In this document: one piece after another, positions 1 through 7,284 of the stretch
How positions within the stretch are numbered: the first letter of the stretch is position 1
How the letters are laid out: the number at the start of each line of letters is the position of its first letter
Assembly (NCBI GenBank): GCA_022776445.1
Contig: JALFHZ010000037.1
Coordinates: 1 to 51,615 of the forward strand
Origin: Lachnospiraceae bacterium
GTDB lineage: Bacteria; Bacillota; Clostridia; Lachnospirales; Lachnospiraceae
Direction of reading: 5' to 3'
DNA length: 51,615 nt
Program-made: the position numbers and the translations under genes
Notes under the pieces: model-generated
Seen by the model: the letters and a program-made list of their open reading frames with translations, nothing else
What the model was told of the DNA's origin: nothing
Database searches by the model: none

Positions 1-20
1 TCCAGCTGAGCTATATGGAC
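1..20 (-). ncRNA. tRNA-like repeat copy 3, cut by window edge
   Basis: The first 20 bases, read on the minus strand, are GTCCATATAGCTCAGCTGGA. They match the acceptor and D-arm start of the two neighbouring tRNA-like copies at the same 125-bp spacing. The rest lies outside the window, so it cannot be told whether this copy is also truncated or is an intact tRNA. Confidence 0.5.
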
Positions 21-34
21 GTGTCTGATATATG

Positions 35-63
35 ATTATAGCCCGATCAAAGTCGAACTGCAA
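35..63 (-). promoter_or_regulatory. Promoter-like element inside the repeat, before copy 3
   Basis: A second TTGCAG, 17 bases, TATAAT block at the equivalent place in the next repeat. The spacer differs only at CTTTGATC versus CTTTTGTC, and both hexamers and the spacing are unchanged. Confidence 0.45.
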
Positions 64-85
64 TCCCTTATTTAGTTTTTTTTGA

Positions 86-145
86 GGTGGCCGTTGTAAC
101 GCAACCTTAGGAGGCGGTCGCTCTATCCAACTGAGCTATAGCGAC
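86..145 (-). ncRNA. tRNA-Arg(CCU)-like 5' half, repeat copy 2
   Basis: This is the second copy of the tRNA-like element, starting GTCGCTATAGCTCAG. The D-arm is intact and the CTCCTAAGGTTGCGTTACAA stretch is identical to copy 1. Here the segment can form CGACC/GGTTG around a nine-base loop GCCTCCTAA, an unusual anticodon-like arm. The 3' flank is A-rich rather than a T-arm and has no CCA end. The first seven bases differ from copy 1 while the core is constant. Confidence 0.5.
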
Positions 146-160
146 GTATGGTCATCTATG

Positions 161-189
161 ATTATAGCCCGACAAAAGTCGAACTGCAA
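161..189 (-). promoter_or_regulatory. Promoter-like element inside the repeat, before copy 2
   Basis: TTGCAG, 17 bases, TATAAT on the minus strand, ending 15 bases before tRNA-like copy 2. The same bases can also fold as GATTGCAG with CTATAATC around an inner CGAC-TTTT-GTCG, so it may act as a hairpin instead of, or as well as, a promoter. Confidence 0.45.
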
Positions 190-210
190 TCCCTTATTCA
201 ATTTTCCTCC

Positions 211-270
211 GGTGGCCGTTGTAACGCAACCTTAGGAGGCGAACGCTCTATTCTACTGAGCTACAGAGAC
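211..270 (-). ncRNA. tRNA-Arg(CCU)-like 5' half, repeat copy 1
   Basis: Read on the minus strand this begins GTCTCTGTAGCTCAG and continues through a perfect D-arm (GCTC/GAGC) into an anticodon-loop-like CTCCTAA, as in tRNA-Arg(CCU). After the loop it departs from any tRNA. The expected 3' anticodon strand, variable loop and T-arm are replaced by GGTTGCGTTACAACGGCC. No 3' strand complementary to the 5' acceptor GTCTCTG follows. A close copy lies one 125-bp period downstream. It is preceded by a near-consensus promoter, so transcription is likely. It could be a tRNA pseudogene or a tRNA-derived small RNA; a working tRNA is unlikely from this fold. Confidence 0.5.
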
Positions 271-317
271 AAAAACATGAAAATCCATCCGGCATAAACT
301 GCCTGACACCTTTACCT

Positions 318-346
318 ATTATAGAGAAAAAACGCCCCAGAGTCAA
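318..346 (-). promoter_or_regulatory. Strong sigma-A promoter of the tRNA-like array
   Basis: TTGACT, a 17-base spacer and TATAAT are seen on the minus strand. The predicted start is about 40 bases before tRNA-like copy 1. No protein gene lies immediately downstream, so the array is the apparent target. Confidence 0.75.
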
Positions 347-358
347 GCTTCTTTTCGC

Positions 359-1237
359 TCATCCTTCAAACACAGCCTCTCCCAGCATCCAGATCTGTCC
401 CTTGAACCGGCGTCCGACCTTGGGCTCCCCCAGAAGATCACGCTTCGCAATCCCGACATGAAATACAAGATCATTGCAATTCAGAGTCAGATCATAAACC
501 GGCTCCTGAGTCAGGCAATTCTCCTTCTGGTCGATTTTCACAATCTCTCCGATCACAGAATACTGATCGCACTCGATCCCACACGGCATGAAGCTGGAAT
601 CCACAATCGAATAAATATCTTCCTTCATCACTCTTCTGGAAATCTGAGAGTACATATCCATATCTTCAATCGTCAGCGTCTCCATCGCATCTTCATCGCC
701 ATTTTTTGCCGCCTCCAGAAGGCTGTTGCGGTCCTTCGTGGCCACCTTCGCCAGCTCGATCTGTTTCCTCGTCTTGTGAAGCGGAAGCAGAATCTTTCCT
801 TCCGCACAAAGCCCTGCCAGCTTTACGCCCTTCACTTTTCGGGAAGCATGATCCAGCTTGCGCTCCCGATACTCAAATCCATTATCCAGGTAAAAAATCA
901 GAGAAATACCTACCCGATATTCATCCAGCAGCCCGGCATAAGTCTCCTTCTCCGTATGGCGCTGAATGGAACATTCCGCCTGCGATGATACATCCGGACT
1001 CGTAATATAGGGATAATAATACTCCCGCCGGAAAACACCATATGCATCCATCTCTCCCGTCATGGCAATCCCCATGCCAGGGGCCACCTCCGCCCGAATC
1101 TCGCAGAGATTCTCATCCGTATCAATCTGTATCCGCCGCCGGTCTGTCGCTGTCTTCTCCAGTTCTGTCAGAAGCTTCTCTATCTCTCTTTTCTTTCCGT
1201 ATTGGCCAAAGCCCACACTGCGCAAAAATTTATGCAT
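359..1237 (-). CDS. DUF3881 family protein
   Basis: A 292-residue protein starting MHKFLRSVGF, which I recognise as the opening of the DUF3881 family common in Lachnospiraceae; its function is unknown. It has no signal peptide or membrane segment, so it is probably cytoplasmic. An N-terminal charged helix (about residues 15-40) precedes a mixed alpha/beta body, and the last 60 residues look like a small beta barrel (GEIVKIDQKEN, then VGRRFKGQIWMLG). The start follows GAAGGTGAC. It has its own promoter at 1293-1321 and no operon partner: the next gene upstream ends 135 bases away and the tRNA-like array lies downstream. Confidence 0.75.
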   Translation of the reverse strand: MHKFLRSVGFGQYGKKREIEKLLTELEKTATDRRRIQIDTDENLCEIRAEVAPGMGIAMTGEMDAYGVFRREYYYPYITSPDVSSQAECSIQRHTEKETYAGLLDEYRVGISLIFYLDNGFEYRERKLDHASRKVKGVKLAGLCAEGKILLPLHKTRKQIELAKVATKDRNSLLEAAKNGDEDAMETLTIEDMDMYSQISRRVMKEDIYSIVDSSFMPCGIECDQYSVIGEIVKIDQKENCLTQEPVYDLTLNCNDLVFHVGIAKRDLLGEPKVGRRFKGQIWMLGEAVFEG

Positions 1238-1292
1238 TCTGTCACCTTCTTACTTCCCGTCTGCATCCGAATATTGTTCTCTGTAAGTATGC

Positions 1293-1321
1293 ATTATAAC
1301 CCATGATTCATCATATTGCAA
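1293..1321 (-). promoter_or_regulatory. Promoter of the DUF3881 gene
   Basis: TTGCAA, 17 bases, TATAAT on the minus strand, about 55 bases before the DUF3881 start codon. Confidence 0.6.
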
Positions 1322-1372
1322 ATTAAAAAAAGGAAGAACAGCAAATGCCATTCTCCCAAAATCCACCGTTTC

Positions 1373-2767
1373 TTATCGGTCTCTCACCACCAGGCAATCC
1401 AGATCCGCAAAGAACGGATGCAGCATACCGCAGATATCCGAAGTCGGAAGTACCTCATCCCGCAGGTTGATTCCCAGAACCTCTCTCATAAATGTCTGGC
1501 GATTCATCATCCGCTCATAAGAATCCGGAGCCTGACGCCGGATCTCCTCACGCGTTTCACGATCAGCCAGAATCAGACCGTCCTCCGTGTGAACCCCAAG
1601 TCCCATGCAGGATGCCGGTCTTGCGGTAAAATCACACTGAATCAGCATACCTGATTTCAGAACTGCAGTACCATTCTCCACAAACGGACTGTTCGTCCAT
1701 TCCTCCGTATGAATCAGATGCCCCGGATTCAGAGCAATGCCGAATTCCTCATAGCTTCCTATGACTTCCTTCACTCTGCTCCATACCTCGCCTCCGGTTA
1801 CTCCGATTCCCAGTGATTCGAACCACACTGCCACAGCTTCAAAATAAGTGGCAAACAGTTCTTCCATACAAGATCTGAACTTTTCTTCCAGATCTGCAAA
1901 ATTTCTGGCATATAACCCAACCCGATGAATCTGCGCATAACGGTAACCCATACCGAATGCAATCGGGCCGCCCATTTTCAGCGTCCGATGATAATCCGGA
2001 CTCAAAATACCTTTTCCGTAAAAACAGATATTCGGGTAAGTCGGACACGGTTCACCGTCAATATTGAACAACTGCGATGCCTCAATTTCTGTCATTCCTT
2101 CCTTCAGACCACAGACAAAATCCCAGGTTTTTCTGCTGGCTTTCGTCGATGCAATCTCAGACAGAATCAGCGTCTTCACATCGTGAACGGTTCTCAGGCC
2201 GCAGTGATTGTCCATCATCAGCCAGTTGGCATTCTCCATTGTACATCCGCTTGCCTGAAGTGCCCCTATGATATAAGCAGGTACTTCAAACATATGCTTC
2301 GGATCATCTGTTTCCAATTCCGAAAATGATTTCCAACCAAGCACTCCGACATTGGCAGATGCATCAATACCAAAATCCCCCAGAATTTCTGTCAGCTTCT
2401 TCGATTTTCCCCGGCCCTGTCCCATCGGACTTAACGACTGGAACAATACCTTTTCATGTGCAACAGTAATGCACTGGGACTGCCCCATTCCTTCATTTCC
2501 GACAATCAGCCACGGAAGACTTCCCTTCTTCAGCAGCATCATGCACTCTTCGTAGCGCGGATCGTATCCCGTGATATACTCCAGATTGGAAAAATGCTCC
2601 TTATCTGCATAAATAAGCAGATGGGAATATTGGGAAGCCGCATCCAGCAGCTTCCCAATACGTCCCTCATAATCTTCTTTTGTAATGACCGGAGCATGAT
2701 CATATCGGAGCGGGATTCCCTCATTCATGATACCATGGTGTCTGATACAGGTCATCCGTTTCTTCAT
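1373..2767 (-). CDS. M24 (Xaa-Pro peptidase/creatinase)-like protein, metal site degenerate
   Basis: A 464-residue protein with the two-part M24 layout: a creatinase-type N-domain (about 40-190) and a pita-bread C-domain (about 215-440). The segment equivalent to the paired metal-binding aspartates (usually D-x-G, then G-Y-x-x-D) reads AFGMGYRYAQIHR, so both aspartates appear replaced. NPGHLIHTEEW and GVHTEDG still resemble the histidine and final glutamate regions. Peptidase activity is therefore doubtful; a lyase, hydrolase or binding role is possible. The start follows AAGGAGGAGCAGA. It lies 11 bases after the KDPG-aldolase fusion and is the last gene of the TRAP-permease operon, which suggests a substrate-processing role there. 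Confidence 0.65.
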   Translation of the reverse strand: MKKRMTCIRHHGIMNEGIPLRYDHAPVITKEDYEGRIGKLLDAASQYSHLLIYADKEHFSNLEYITGYDPRYEECMMLLKKGSLPWLIVGNEGMGQSQCITVAHEKVLFQSLSPMGQGRGKSKKLTEILGDFGIDASANVGVLGWKSFSELETDDPKHMFEVPAYIIGALQASGCTMENANWLMMDNHCGLRTVHDVKTLILSEIASTKASRKTWDFVCGLKEGMTEIEASQLFNIDGEPCPTYPNICFYGKGILSPDYHRTLKMGGPIAFGMGYRYAQIHRVGLYARNFADLEEKFRSCMEELFATYFEAVAVWFESLGIGVTGGEVWSRVKEVIGSYEEFGIALNPGHLIHTEEWTNSPFVENGTAVLKSGMLIQCDFTARPASCMGLGVHTEDGLILADRETREEIRRQAPDSYERMMNRQTFMREVLGINLRDEVLPTSDICGMLHPFFADLDCLVVRDR

Positions 2768-2778
2768 TCTGCTCCTCC

Positions 2779-3831
2779 TTATTCACCAAGTGCTTCTCTC
2801 TCTTCAATCTCAGCCGGAGCGTACAGCTTCACTTCTTCTCTGTGCTCCCATTTACCCGGGTTGTGATCATTGCGCTCTTCGATGTGAATCGCAAAACCTG
2901 CCAGATCATCCTTCAGATAAATTACATACGGCTTTCCATTCCACGGTTTTACACTGTCGTAATTAAACTCGATGCCCTTCTTCTCCAGATAGAAGATCGC
3001 TCTTTCCAGATTGTCAGTAAAGTAACCCAGATGACCATGCTCCGTTCTTACTTTAAACCGCTGTTTGGTAATTTCTACTTCATGTCCTACGTAAGAAGAA
3101 CTTCTGGTATTGCCCAGAATCAGATCAAATGTATCTGCCAGACGGAAGATTGCATCATAGCCCGCTCTCACCTTGTCCACATTAATGCCAACATGAGCAA
3201 ACGCGAAATTCAATACTCCAAATACAGCATCACGAGCCAGTTTGCGGATCTCATCGTATTCGCCTGCGTTCAGCAGATTAGCCGGAACAATCCAGGTACC
3301 GCCGCATGCGATAACATTCGGATTCATCAGATATTCCCGCATATTAGACGGTTTCACACCGCCGGTCGGCATAAATTTCACACCCTTGAATACAGATGCC
3401 AGAGAATTGATATAAGCAACTCCGCCAGCTGCTTCAGCCGGGAAGAATTTTACTGCTTTCAGTCCGCAGGAAACTGCCATCTGAACTTCGGTCGGTGTTG
3501 CGCAGCCCGGCATTACACAAATGTCATTCTCTACACAATACTTAACAACTGCCTCTACAAAACACGGAGATACAATAAAGTCAGCGCCAGCTTCCACAGC
3601 AGCTTTTACCTGATCAACCGTTGTTACCGTACCTGCACCAATCAGCATTTCCGGATATTCCTTGCGGATTGCGGCAATCGCCTCTGCTGCACAGTCGGTA
3701 CGGAAGGTAATCTCAGCCGCTTCCAGCTCTCCGTCACAAAGTGCCTTTGCCAGCGGCAGTGCCTGCTCCAGTTTCTCAATTTTTACAACCGGAATCACAC
3801 CATAATTTTCAATTCTTTTTAATACGTCCAT
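2779..3831 (-). CDS. eda: KDPG/KHG aldolase fused to a VOC-like domain
   Basis: Residues 1-210 are a class I 2-keto-3-deoxy-6-phosphogluconate/4-hydroxy-2-oxoglutarate aldolase. The EITFRTD glutamate, the Schiff-base lysine in AVKFFPAEA and the phosphate loop PTGGV are all visible. Residues about 220-340 look like vicinal-oxygen-chelate modules (FAHVGINVDKV, then HGHLGYFTDNLERA). The fold splits a keto-deoxy acid to pyruvate plus an aldehyde; the VOC part may bind metal or an enolised intermediate. I chose the ATG at 3831 (MDVLKRIEN, 350 residues), because it follows AGGGGATAGGAAA, over the longer track start at 3867. It lies between the TRAP permease and the M24-like gene. Confidence 0.85.
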   Translation of the reverse strand: MDVLKRIENYGVIPVVKIEKLEQALPLAKALCDGELEAAEITFRTDCAAEAIAAIRKEYPEMLIGAGTVTTVDQVKAAVEAGADFIVSPCFVEAVVKYCVENDICVMPGCATPTEVQMAVSCGLKAVKFFPAEAAGGVAYINSLASVFKGVKFMPTGGVKPSNMREYLMNPNVIACGGTWIVPANLLNAGEYDEIRKLARDAVFGVLNFAFAHVGINVDKVRAGYDAIFRLADTFDLILGNTRSSSYVGHEVEITKQRFKVRTEHGHLGYFTDNLERAIFYLEKKGIEFNYDSVKPWNGKPYVIYLKDDLAGFAIHIEERNDHNPGKWEHREEVKLYAPAEIEEREALGE

Positions 3832-3879
3832 TTTCCTATCCCCTAAACTATATTTATTTAAAATCAACAGTTACCATGA

Positions 3880-5769
3880 TTATGCCGCAGATGCAGCTTT
3901 TGCTTTTTTCGCTGCCGCTTTTTCAAAGAAAACAATCAGCAGCAATCCGCCTACACCAATAACGTCTGTAATGGTTTCAGGAATGATCAACATCATCGCC
4001 AATGCAAAAGTTACAGTTCTCATCCATACCGGCATCGGACGGAACAGGAAGCCGGAAACCGTAACAGAAAGACCAAATACACCTGCAAACAATGTTATGG
4101 TAGGCTGAATTATATCAACCAAAGAACCTTGCAGAAGAAGTGCTGGCTGGTACGCAAACGCAAATGGTACCAGGAATGCCACCAATGCATAAGTAAAACC
4201 TGTCCAGCCGGTCTTCCAGGAATCTGCTCCTGCAATACCTGCCGCTGTAAAAGAAGCAAGACATACAGGCGGCGTAATCTGCGCCATAACACCGAAATAA
4301 AAGCAAAACATATGAGCAACTATTGGTGAAAGCTTCAGCTTCAACATAACAGGTACAAATAATACTACAGCAATCAGGTACGCTGCCGTTGTCGGCAATG
4401 CCATACCCAGAAGCATACATCCGATCATGGTAATTAACAGAGCCAGAATCAGATACTGTCCGCCGACAACTGCTACAACCTCTGAAAACTTCGTTGCCAA
4501 ACCAGTTTGTACACAAGCCGCAATGATAATACCGCAAGCTGCTGTCGGCAATGCAATGTTTGCAGCCTGTTTAATACCATCTTCAAATGCATCAATCAAT
4601 ACCTCTTTGCTGACCCCACGTCCCGGAACCAGATTCAGCACCAGAACTGCTACGGTTGCCACAATTGCAGAACGTCTTAAAGACTGTCCCGACATTACCA
4701 TATAAACCAGAATAGCTGCCGGAATCAACAAATACAATCTCGGTACAATCGGATTTACATCAAACTTCAAATCTTCTGCATTAACTTTTCTTCCCGGATT
4801 AAGATGAACATTTTTTCTGGCAATTAAATCTACAAGAATAAACACGGAAAGATAATAAGCCAGTGCAGGAATCAAAGCAGCCATGGCAACTTCTCCATAA
4901 CCGATTCCCAGAAGTTCAGCCATAATGAATGCGCCAACACCCATGATCGGCGGCATAATCTGACCACCTGTAGAAGCTACAGACTCAATTGCACCTGCCT
5001 GATGCGGCTCATAACCTGCTTTTTTCATCATCGGAATCGTCATAACACCGGTAGTCGAAACATTTGCTACCGCACTTCCGCTTACCATTCCCATCAGTCC
5101 GGAAGACAGAACTGCTGCCTTTGCAGGTCCGCCCGAGTTCGGATTACTGAACTTCATACCGATATCAATCAGACACTGTCCGCCTCCGCACTCAGCAAAA
5201 AAAGCACCAAACATCATAAACCAGAAGATGAAGCTTGCAGTTGTTGCCAATGGTGTACCAAACAGACCGTCTGTAGTCATTGTCATGATCTCACAGAACT
5301 GCTTGATGGAAAAGCCATTGAACTTCATGAATCCCGGATAATATTTTCCAAAGAAACAATAAGCCAGGAAGAATAATACAAATGCCAGAAGATTCCAGCC
5401 GATTACTCTGCGAACTGCTTCCAGCAAAAATACGATCAGAAACAGTGTAATCATTTTATCCTCAATCTGCACCGGAGAGATATGAGGAATTCTGGTGATA
5501 ATACGGGTCTGTTCCATATAATAGAAAACAGATACCCAGATCAGAATCGCAATCATCACAAAATCCAGAAGCCGCAGAACCTTCACTTTATCACTAAAAG
5601 GAAACGGCTTGTTAATAAACACAATCGATAATCCAAACGCCAAAAAGACCGGCGAAAGCACCATCGGGTGAAGCGACTCCACAAGGCTGAAATAGAGCAT
5701 GAAAATCAACCACACTGTACCAACTCCAAGTGTCGCATTCTTTTTGAATTTCTTGTCATTAAGTTCCAT
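3880..5769 (-). CDS. TRAP transporter fused 4TM-12TM permease (TAXI type)
   Basis: A roughly 629-residue, very hydrophobic protein with about 16-18 membrane segments: the small (DctQ-like) and large (DctM-like) TRAP permease subunits in one chain, as in TAXI-type systems. PNSGGPAKAAVLSSGLMGMVSGSAVANV and GGQIMPPIMGVGAF are typical of the large subunit. It should import an organic acid using a sodium or proton gradient with the binding lipoprotein at 8316-9440, encoded in the partner operon. The start is the ATG at 5769, six bases after AAGGAGGG; the longer track start overlaps that ribosome binding site. It is the first gene of the operon with eda and the M24-like gene, behind a promoter at 5836-5864. 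Confidence 0.88.
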   Translation of the reverse strand: MELNDKKFKKNATLGVGTVWLIFMLYFSLVESLHPMVLSPVFLAFGLSIVFINKPFPFSDKVKVLRLLDFVMIAILIWVSVFYYMEQTRIITRIPHISPVQIEDKMITLFLIVFLLEAVRRVIGWNLLAFVLFFLAYCFFGKYYPGFMKFNGFSIKQFCEIMTMTTDGLFGTPLATTASFIFWFMMFGAFFAECGGGQCLIDIGMKFSNPNSGGPAKAAVLSSGLMGMVSGSAVANVSTTGVMTIPMMKKAGYEPHQAGAIESVASTGGQIMPPIMGVGAFIMAELLGIGYGEVAMAALIPALAYYLSVFILVDLIARKNVHLNPGRKVNAEDLKFDVNPIVPRLYLLIPAAILVYMVMSGQSLRRSAIVATVAVLVLNLVPGRGVSKEVLIDAFEDGIKQAANIALPTAACGIIIAACVQTGLATKFSEVVAVVGGQYLILALLITMIGCMLLGMALPTTAAYLIAVVLFVPVMLKLKLSPIVAHMFCFYFGVMAQITPPVCLASFTAAGIAGADSWKTGWTGFTYALVAFLVPFAFAYQPALLLQGSLVDIIQPTITLFAGVFGLSVTVSGFLFRPMPVWMRTVTFALAMMLIIPETITDVIGVGGLLLIVFFEKAAAKKAKAASAA

Positions 5770-5793
5770 ACGAACCCTCCTTCTCACTTCCTG

Positions 5794-5807
5794 AATAAAA
5801 TTTTATT
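5794..5807. promoter_or_regulatory. Palindromic operator candidate, site 1
   Basis: AATAAAATTTTATT, a perfect 14-bp palindrome in the 5' leader of the TRAP permease gene. The same core occurs at 5889-5902 and 11626-11637. Confidence 0.5.
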
Positions 5808-5835
5808 TGTGTTCGTTCAAATTTTATCTATTCAT

Positions 5836-5864
5836 ATATTAGCACAAAAAGTCGTTTTTTTCAA
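5836..5864 (-). promoter_or_regulatory. Promoter of the TRAP permease-eda operon
   Basis: TTGAAA, 17 bases, TAATAT on the minus strand, in the divergent region shared with the flavin-reductase gene. A perfect AATAAAATTTTATT palindrome lies downstream at 5794-5807, where a bound repressor would block transcription. Confidence 0.55.
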
Positions 5865-5888
5865 TATTAAAAATCTACTTTTTATACT

Positions 5889-5902
5889 AATAAAATTTTA
5901 TT
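5889..5902. promoter_or_regulatory. Palindromic operator candidate, site 2
   Basis: A second perfect AATAAAATTTTATT, 26 bases upstream of the -35 of the flavin-reductase/GntR promoter. An imperfect third copy, GATAAAATTCTATT, follows at 5910-5923, almost touching the -35. Confidence 0.5.
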
Positions 5903-5927
5903 TTTAGTTGATAAAATTCTATTTTTC

Positions 5928-5956
5928 TTGTTTTTTTGCTGTTTTCGTGATATAAT
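5928..5956 (+). promoter_or_regulatory. Promoter of the flavin-reductase/GntR operon
   Basis: TTGTTT, 17 bases, TATAAT, 38 bases before the flavin-reductase start. The palindromes at 5889-5923 sit directly upstream. Confidence 0.6.
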
Positions 5957-5993
5957 ACACCCAAATTAATAATTATTACAGGAGGGCCATTTT

Positions 5994-6539
5994 ATGAATA
6001 CTCAATCATGGAATGTATTACCATCTACCAGACCTTCCTCCCGTTTTACGGACGACCTAACCAACCGCTGGATGCTGGTTACTGCCGGTAAACCAGAGGG
6101 TCTGGGAACGATGACTATAAGCTGGGGCGGAAGCGGGTTTATCTGGAATAAGGATGTTGTTTTTCTCGTTATCCGCAATTCAAGAAACACCCTGACTTAT
6201 TTAAAGCGATATCCAACGTTCAGTCTGACTCTGTTTGACGAGTCCTATCATGATCAATTATATTTTTGCGGTCGAAATTCCGGACGTACAGTTGATAAGA
6301 TTTCCCATTGCAATTTCACCCCACGATTTTACGGTGAAGAGGAAACCCCTTATTTTGAAGAAGCACAGTCCGTTATGATCTGCCGCCAGCTTTTCCGTAC
6401 CACCGTTGAGCAAACAGATTTCCTCGACAGCTTCCCTTCTCAGATTTGGGAAACCTGGTACAATACCGGTATTCATAAAGGGGATAAGCATCAGCTTATC
6501 ATTGCCTCAATAGAAAAAATCATGACGAAAGGAGATTAG
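5994..6539 (+). CDS. Flavin reductase-like FMN-binding protein
   Basis: A 181-residue protein of the flavin-reductase/DIM6-NTAB split-barrel type. RWMLVTAGKPEGLGTMTISWGG and the LVIRNSRNT region match the FMN-binding part of that family. Such proteins bind FMN and act as NAD(P)H:flavin reductases or flavin-dependent oxidoreductases; the substrate here is unknown. It is cytoplasmic, with no signal peptide. The start follows AGGAGGGCC. The GntR gene begins four bases after its stop, so the two form one operon, divergent from the TRAP operon, which suggests a link to the same catabolic pathway. Confidence 0.75.
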   Translation: MNTQSWNVLPSTRPSSRFTDDLTNRWMLVTAGKPEGLGTMTISWGGSGFIWNKDVVFLVIRNSRNTLTYLKRYPTFSLTLFDESYHDQLYFCGRNSGRTVDKISHCNFTPRFYGEEETPYFEEAQSVMICRQLFRTTVEQTDFLDSFPSQIWETWYNTGIHKGDKHQLIIASIEKIMTKGD

Positions 6540-6543
6540 GAAT

Positions 6544-7227
6544 ATGCCAAAGATTAAAGAACCGCATCCGTCACTGGTGGACGCTGCATATGAGAAAATT
6601 CGGTCTGATCTTTCCAGTAACGTATTAAAACCCGGGCAGAAAATTATCTTTCAGGATCTTGTAAAACGTTACGAAATCAGTGAAACACCAATTAAGCAGG
6701 CTTTAAATCGTATGGTTGTTGAAGGACTGGTAGAATCCATTCCACGTAAAGGCATGCGAATTAAACCTATTTCTATCCAGGATTATAATGAAACCATGGA
6801 TATCCGATACATGCTGGAGAGCTTCTTTGCCCCGGTTATTATGGAAGCAGTCAGCTATCATCCGGAATATCTGGACGAACTGCAGGCAAATATCAACAAA
6901 CAATACCGTGCTATTGAAATTGGGACAACGGAATTAAACGACTTCTTAGAGATCTACAGCGTGGATCATGAATTCCATCGAATCTTTCTGAAATGCGCAA
7001 ACCACAAGCGTGCACTTCAAGTATACGATACCATCGGAGCCCATACTTTTTCTTATTTCCTTTATAACAAAAAACCAAAAAGCAAACTGATCGCTGGAGT
7101 TCAGGAACATGAAGAAATACTGGATGCATTGAAAAAACAGGATCTGGATGCTCTCCAAAAAGCAATTCTGCATCATATCGATGGTGCAAGAACCAGTATC
7201 AATTATACGCTGGAACGTATTAATTAA
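6544..7227 (+). CDS. GntR family regulator, FadR/FCD subgroup
   Basis: A 227-residue regulator. Residues about 10-75 are a GntR winged helix-turn-helix (AYEKIRSDLSSNVLKPGQKI, then ISETPIKQALNRMVVEGLV). Residues about 85-220 are an all-helical FCD ligand domain with the usual histidine-rich metal/ligand positions (DHEFHRIF, EHEEI, HHIDGAR). FCD regulators typically sense organic acids. It lies in the middle of the sugar-acid cluster and is the obvious candidate to bind the ATAAAATTTTAT palindromes at three promoters, including its own; that assignment is inference. The start follows AAAGGAG, which lies inside the 3' end of the flavin-reductase gene. Confidence 0.88.
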   Translation: MPKIKEPHPSLVDAAYEKIRSDLSSNVLKPGQKIIFQDLVKRYEISETPIKQALNRMVVEGLVESIPRKGMRIKPISIQDYNETMDIRYMLESFFAPVIMEAVSYHPEYLDELQANINKQYRAIEIGTTELNDFLEIYSVDHEFHRIFLKCANHKRALQVYDTIGAHTFSYFLYNKKPKSKLIAGVQEHEEILDALKKQDLDALQKAILHHIDGARTSINYTLERIN

Positions 7228-7231
7228 CGAA

Positions 7232-7279
7232 GCCGCTGCAAAACAGATGATTCTTCGCCTGTTTCGCAGCGGCCTTTCC
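7232..7279. terminator. Bidirectional terminator between gntR and the hydroxyacid dehydrogenase
   Basis: Stem GCCGCTGCAAAACAG with CTGTTTCGCAGCGGC, 15 pairs with one mismatch, between convergent genes. The T-tracts are short on both strands. Confidence 0.6.
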
Positions 7280-7284
7280 CTTTC

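Noticed and set aside
1-270. CRISPR array
   Set aside because: The 125-bp period, tRNA-like content and imperfect repeats do not fit short repeats with unique spacers, and no cas gene is present.
2842-3822. A 326-codon plus-strand open frame
   Set aside because: It is antisense to the KDPG aldolase fusion, with no recognisable domain.
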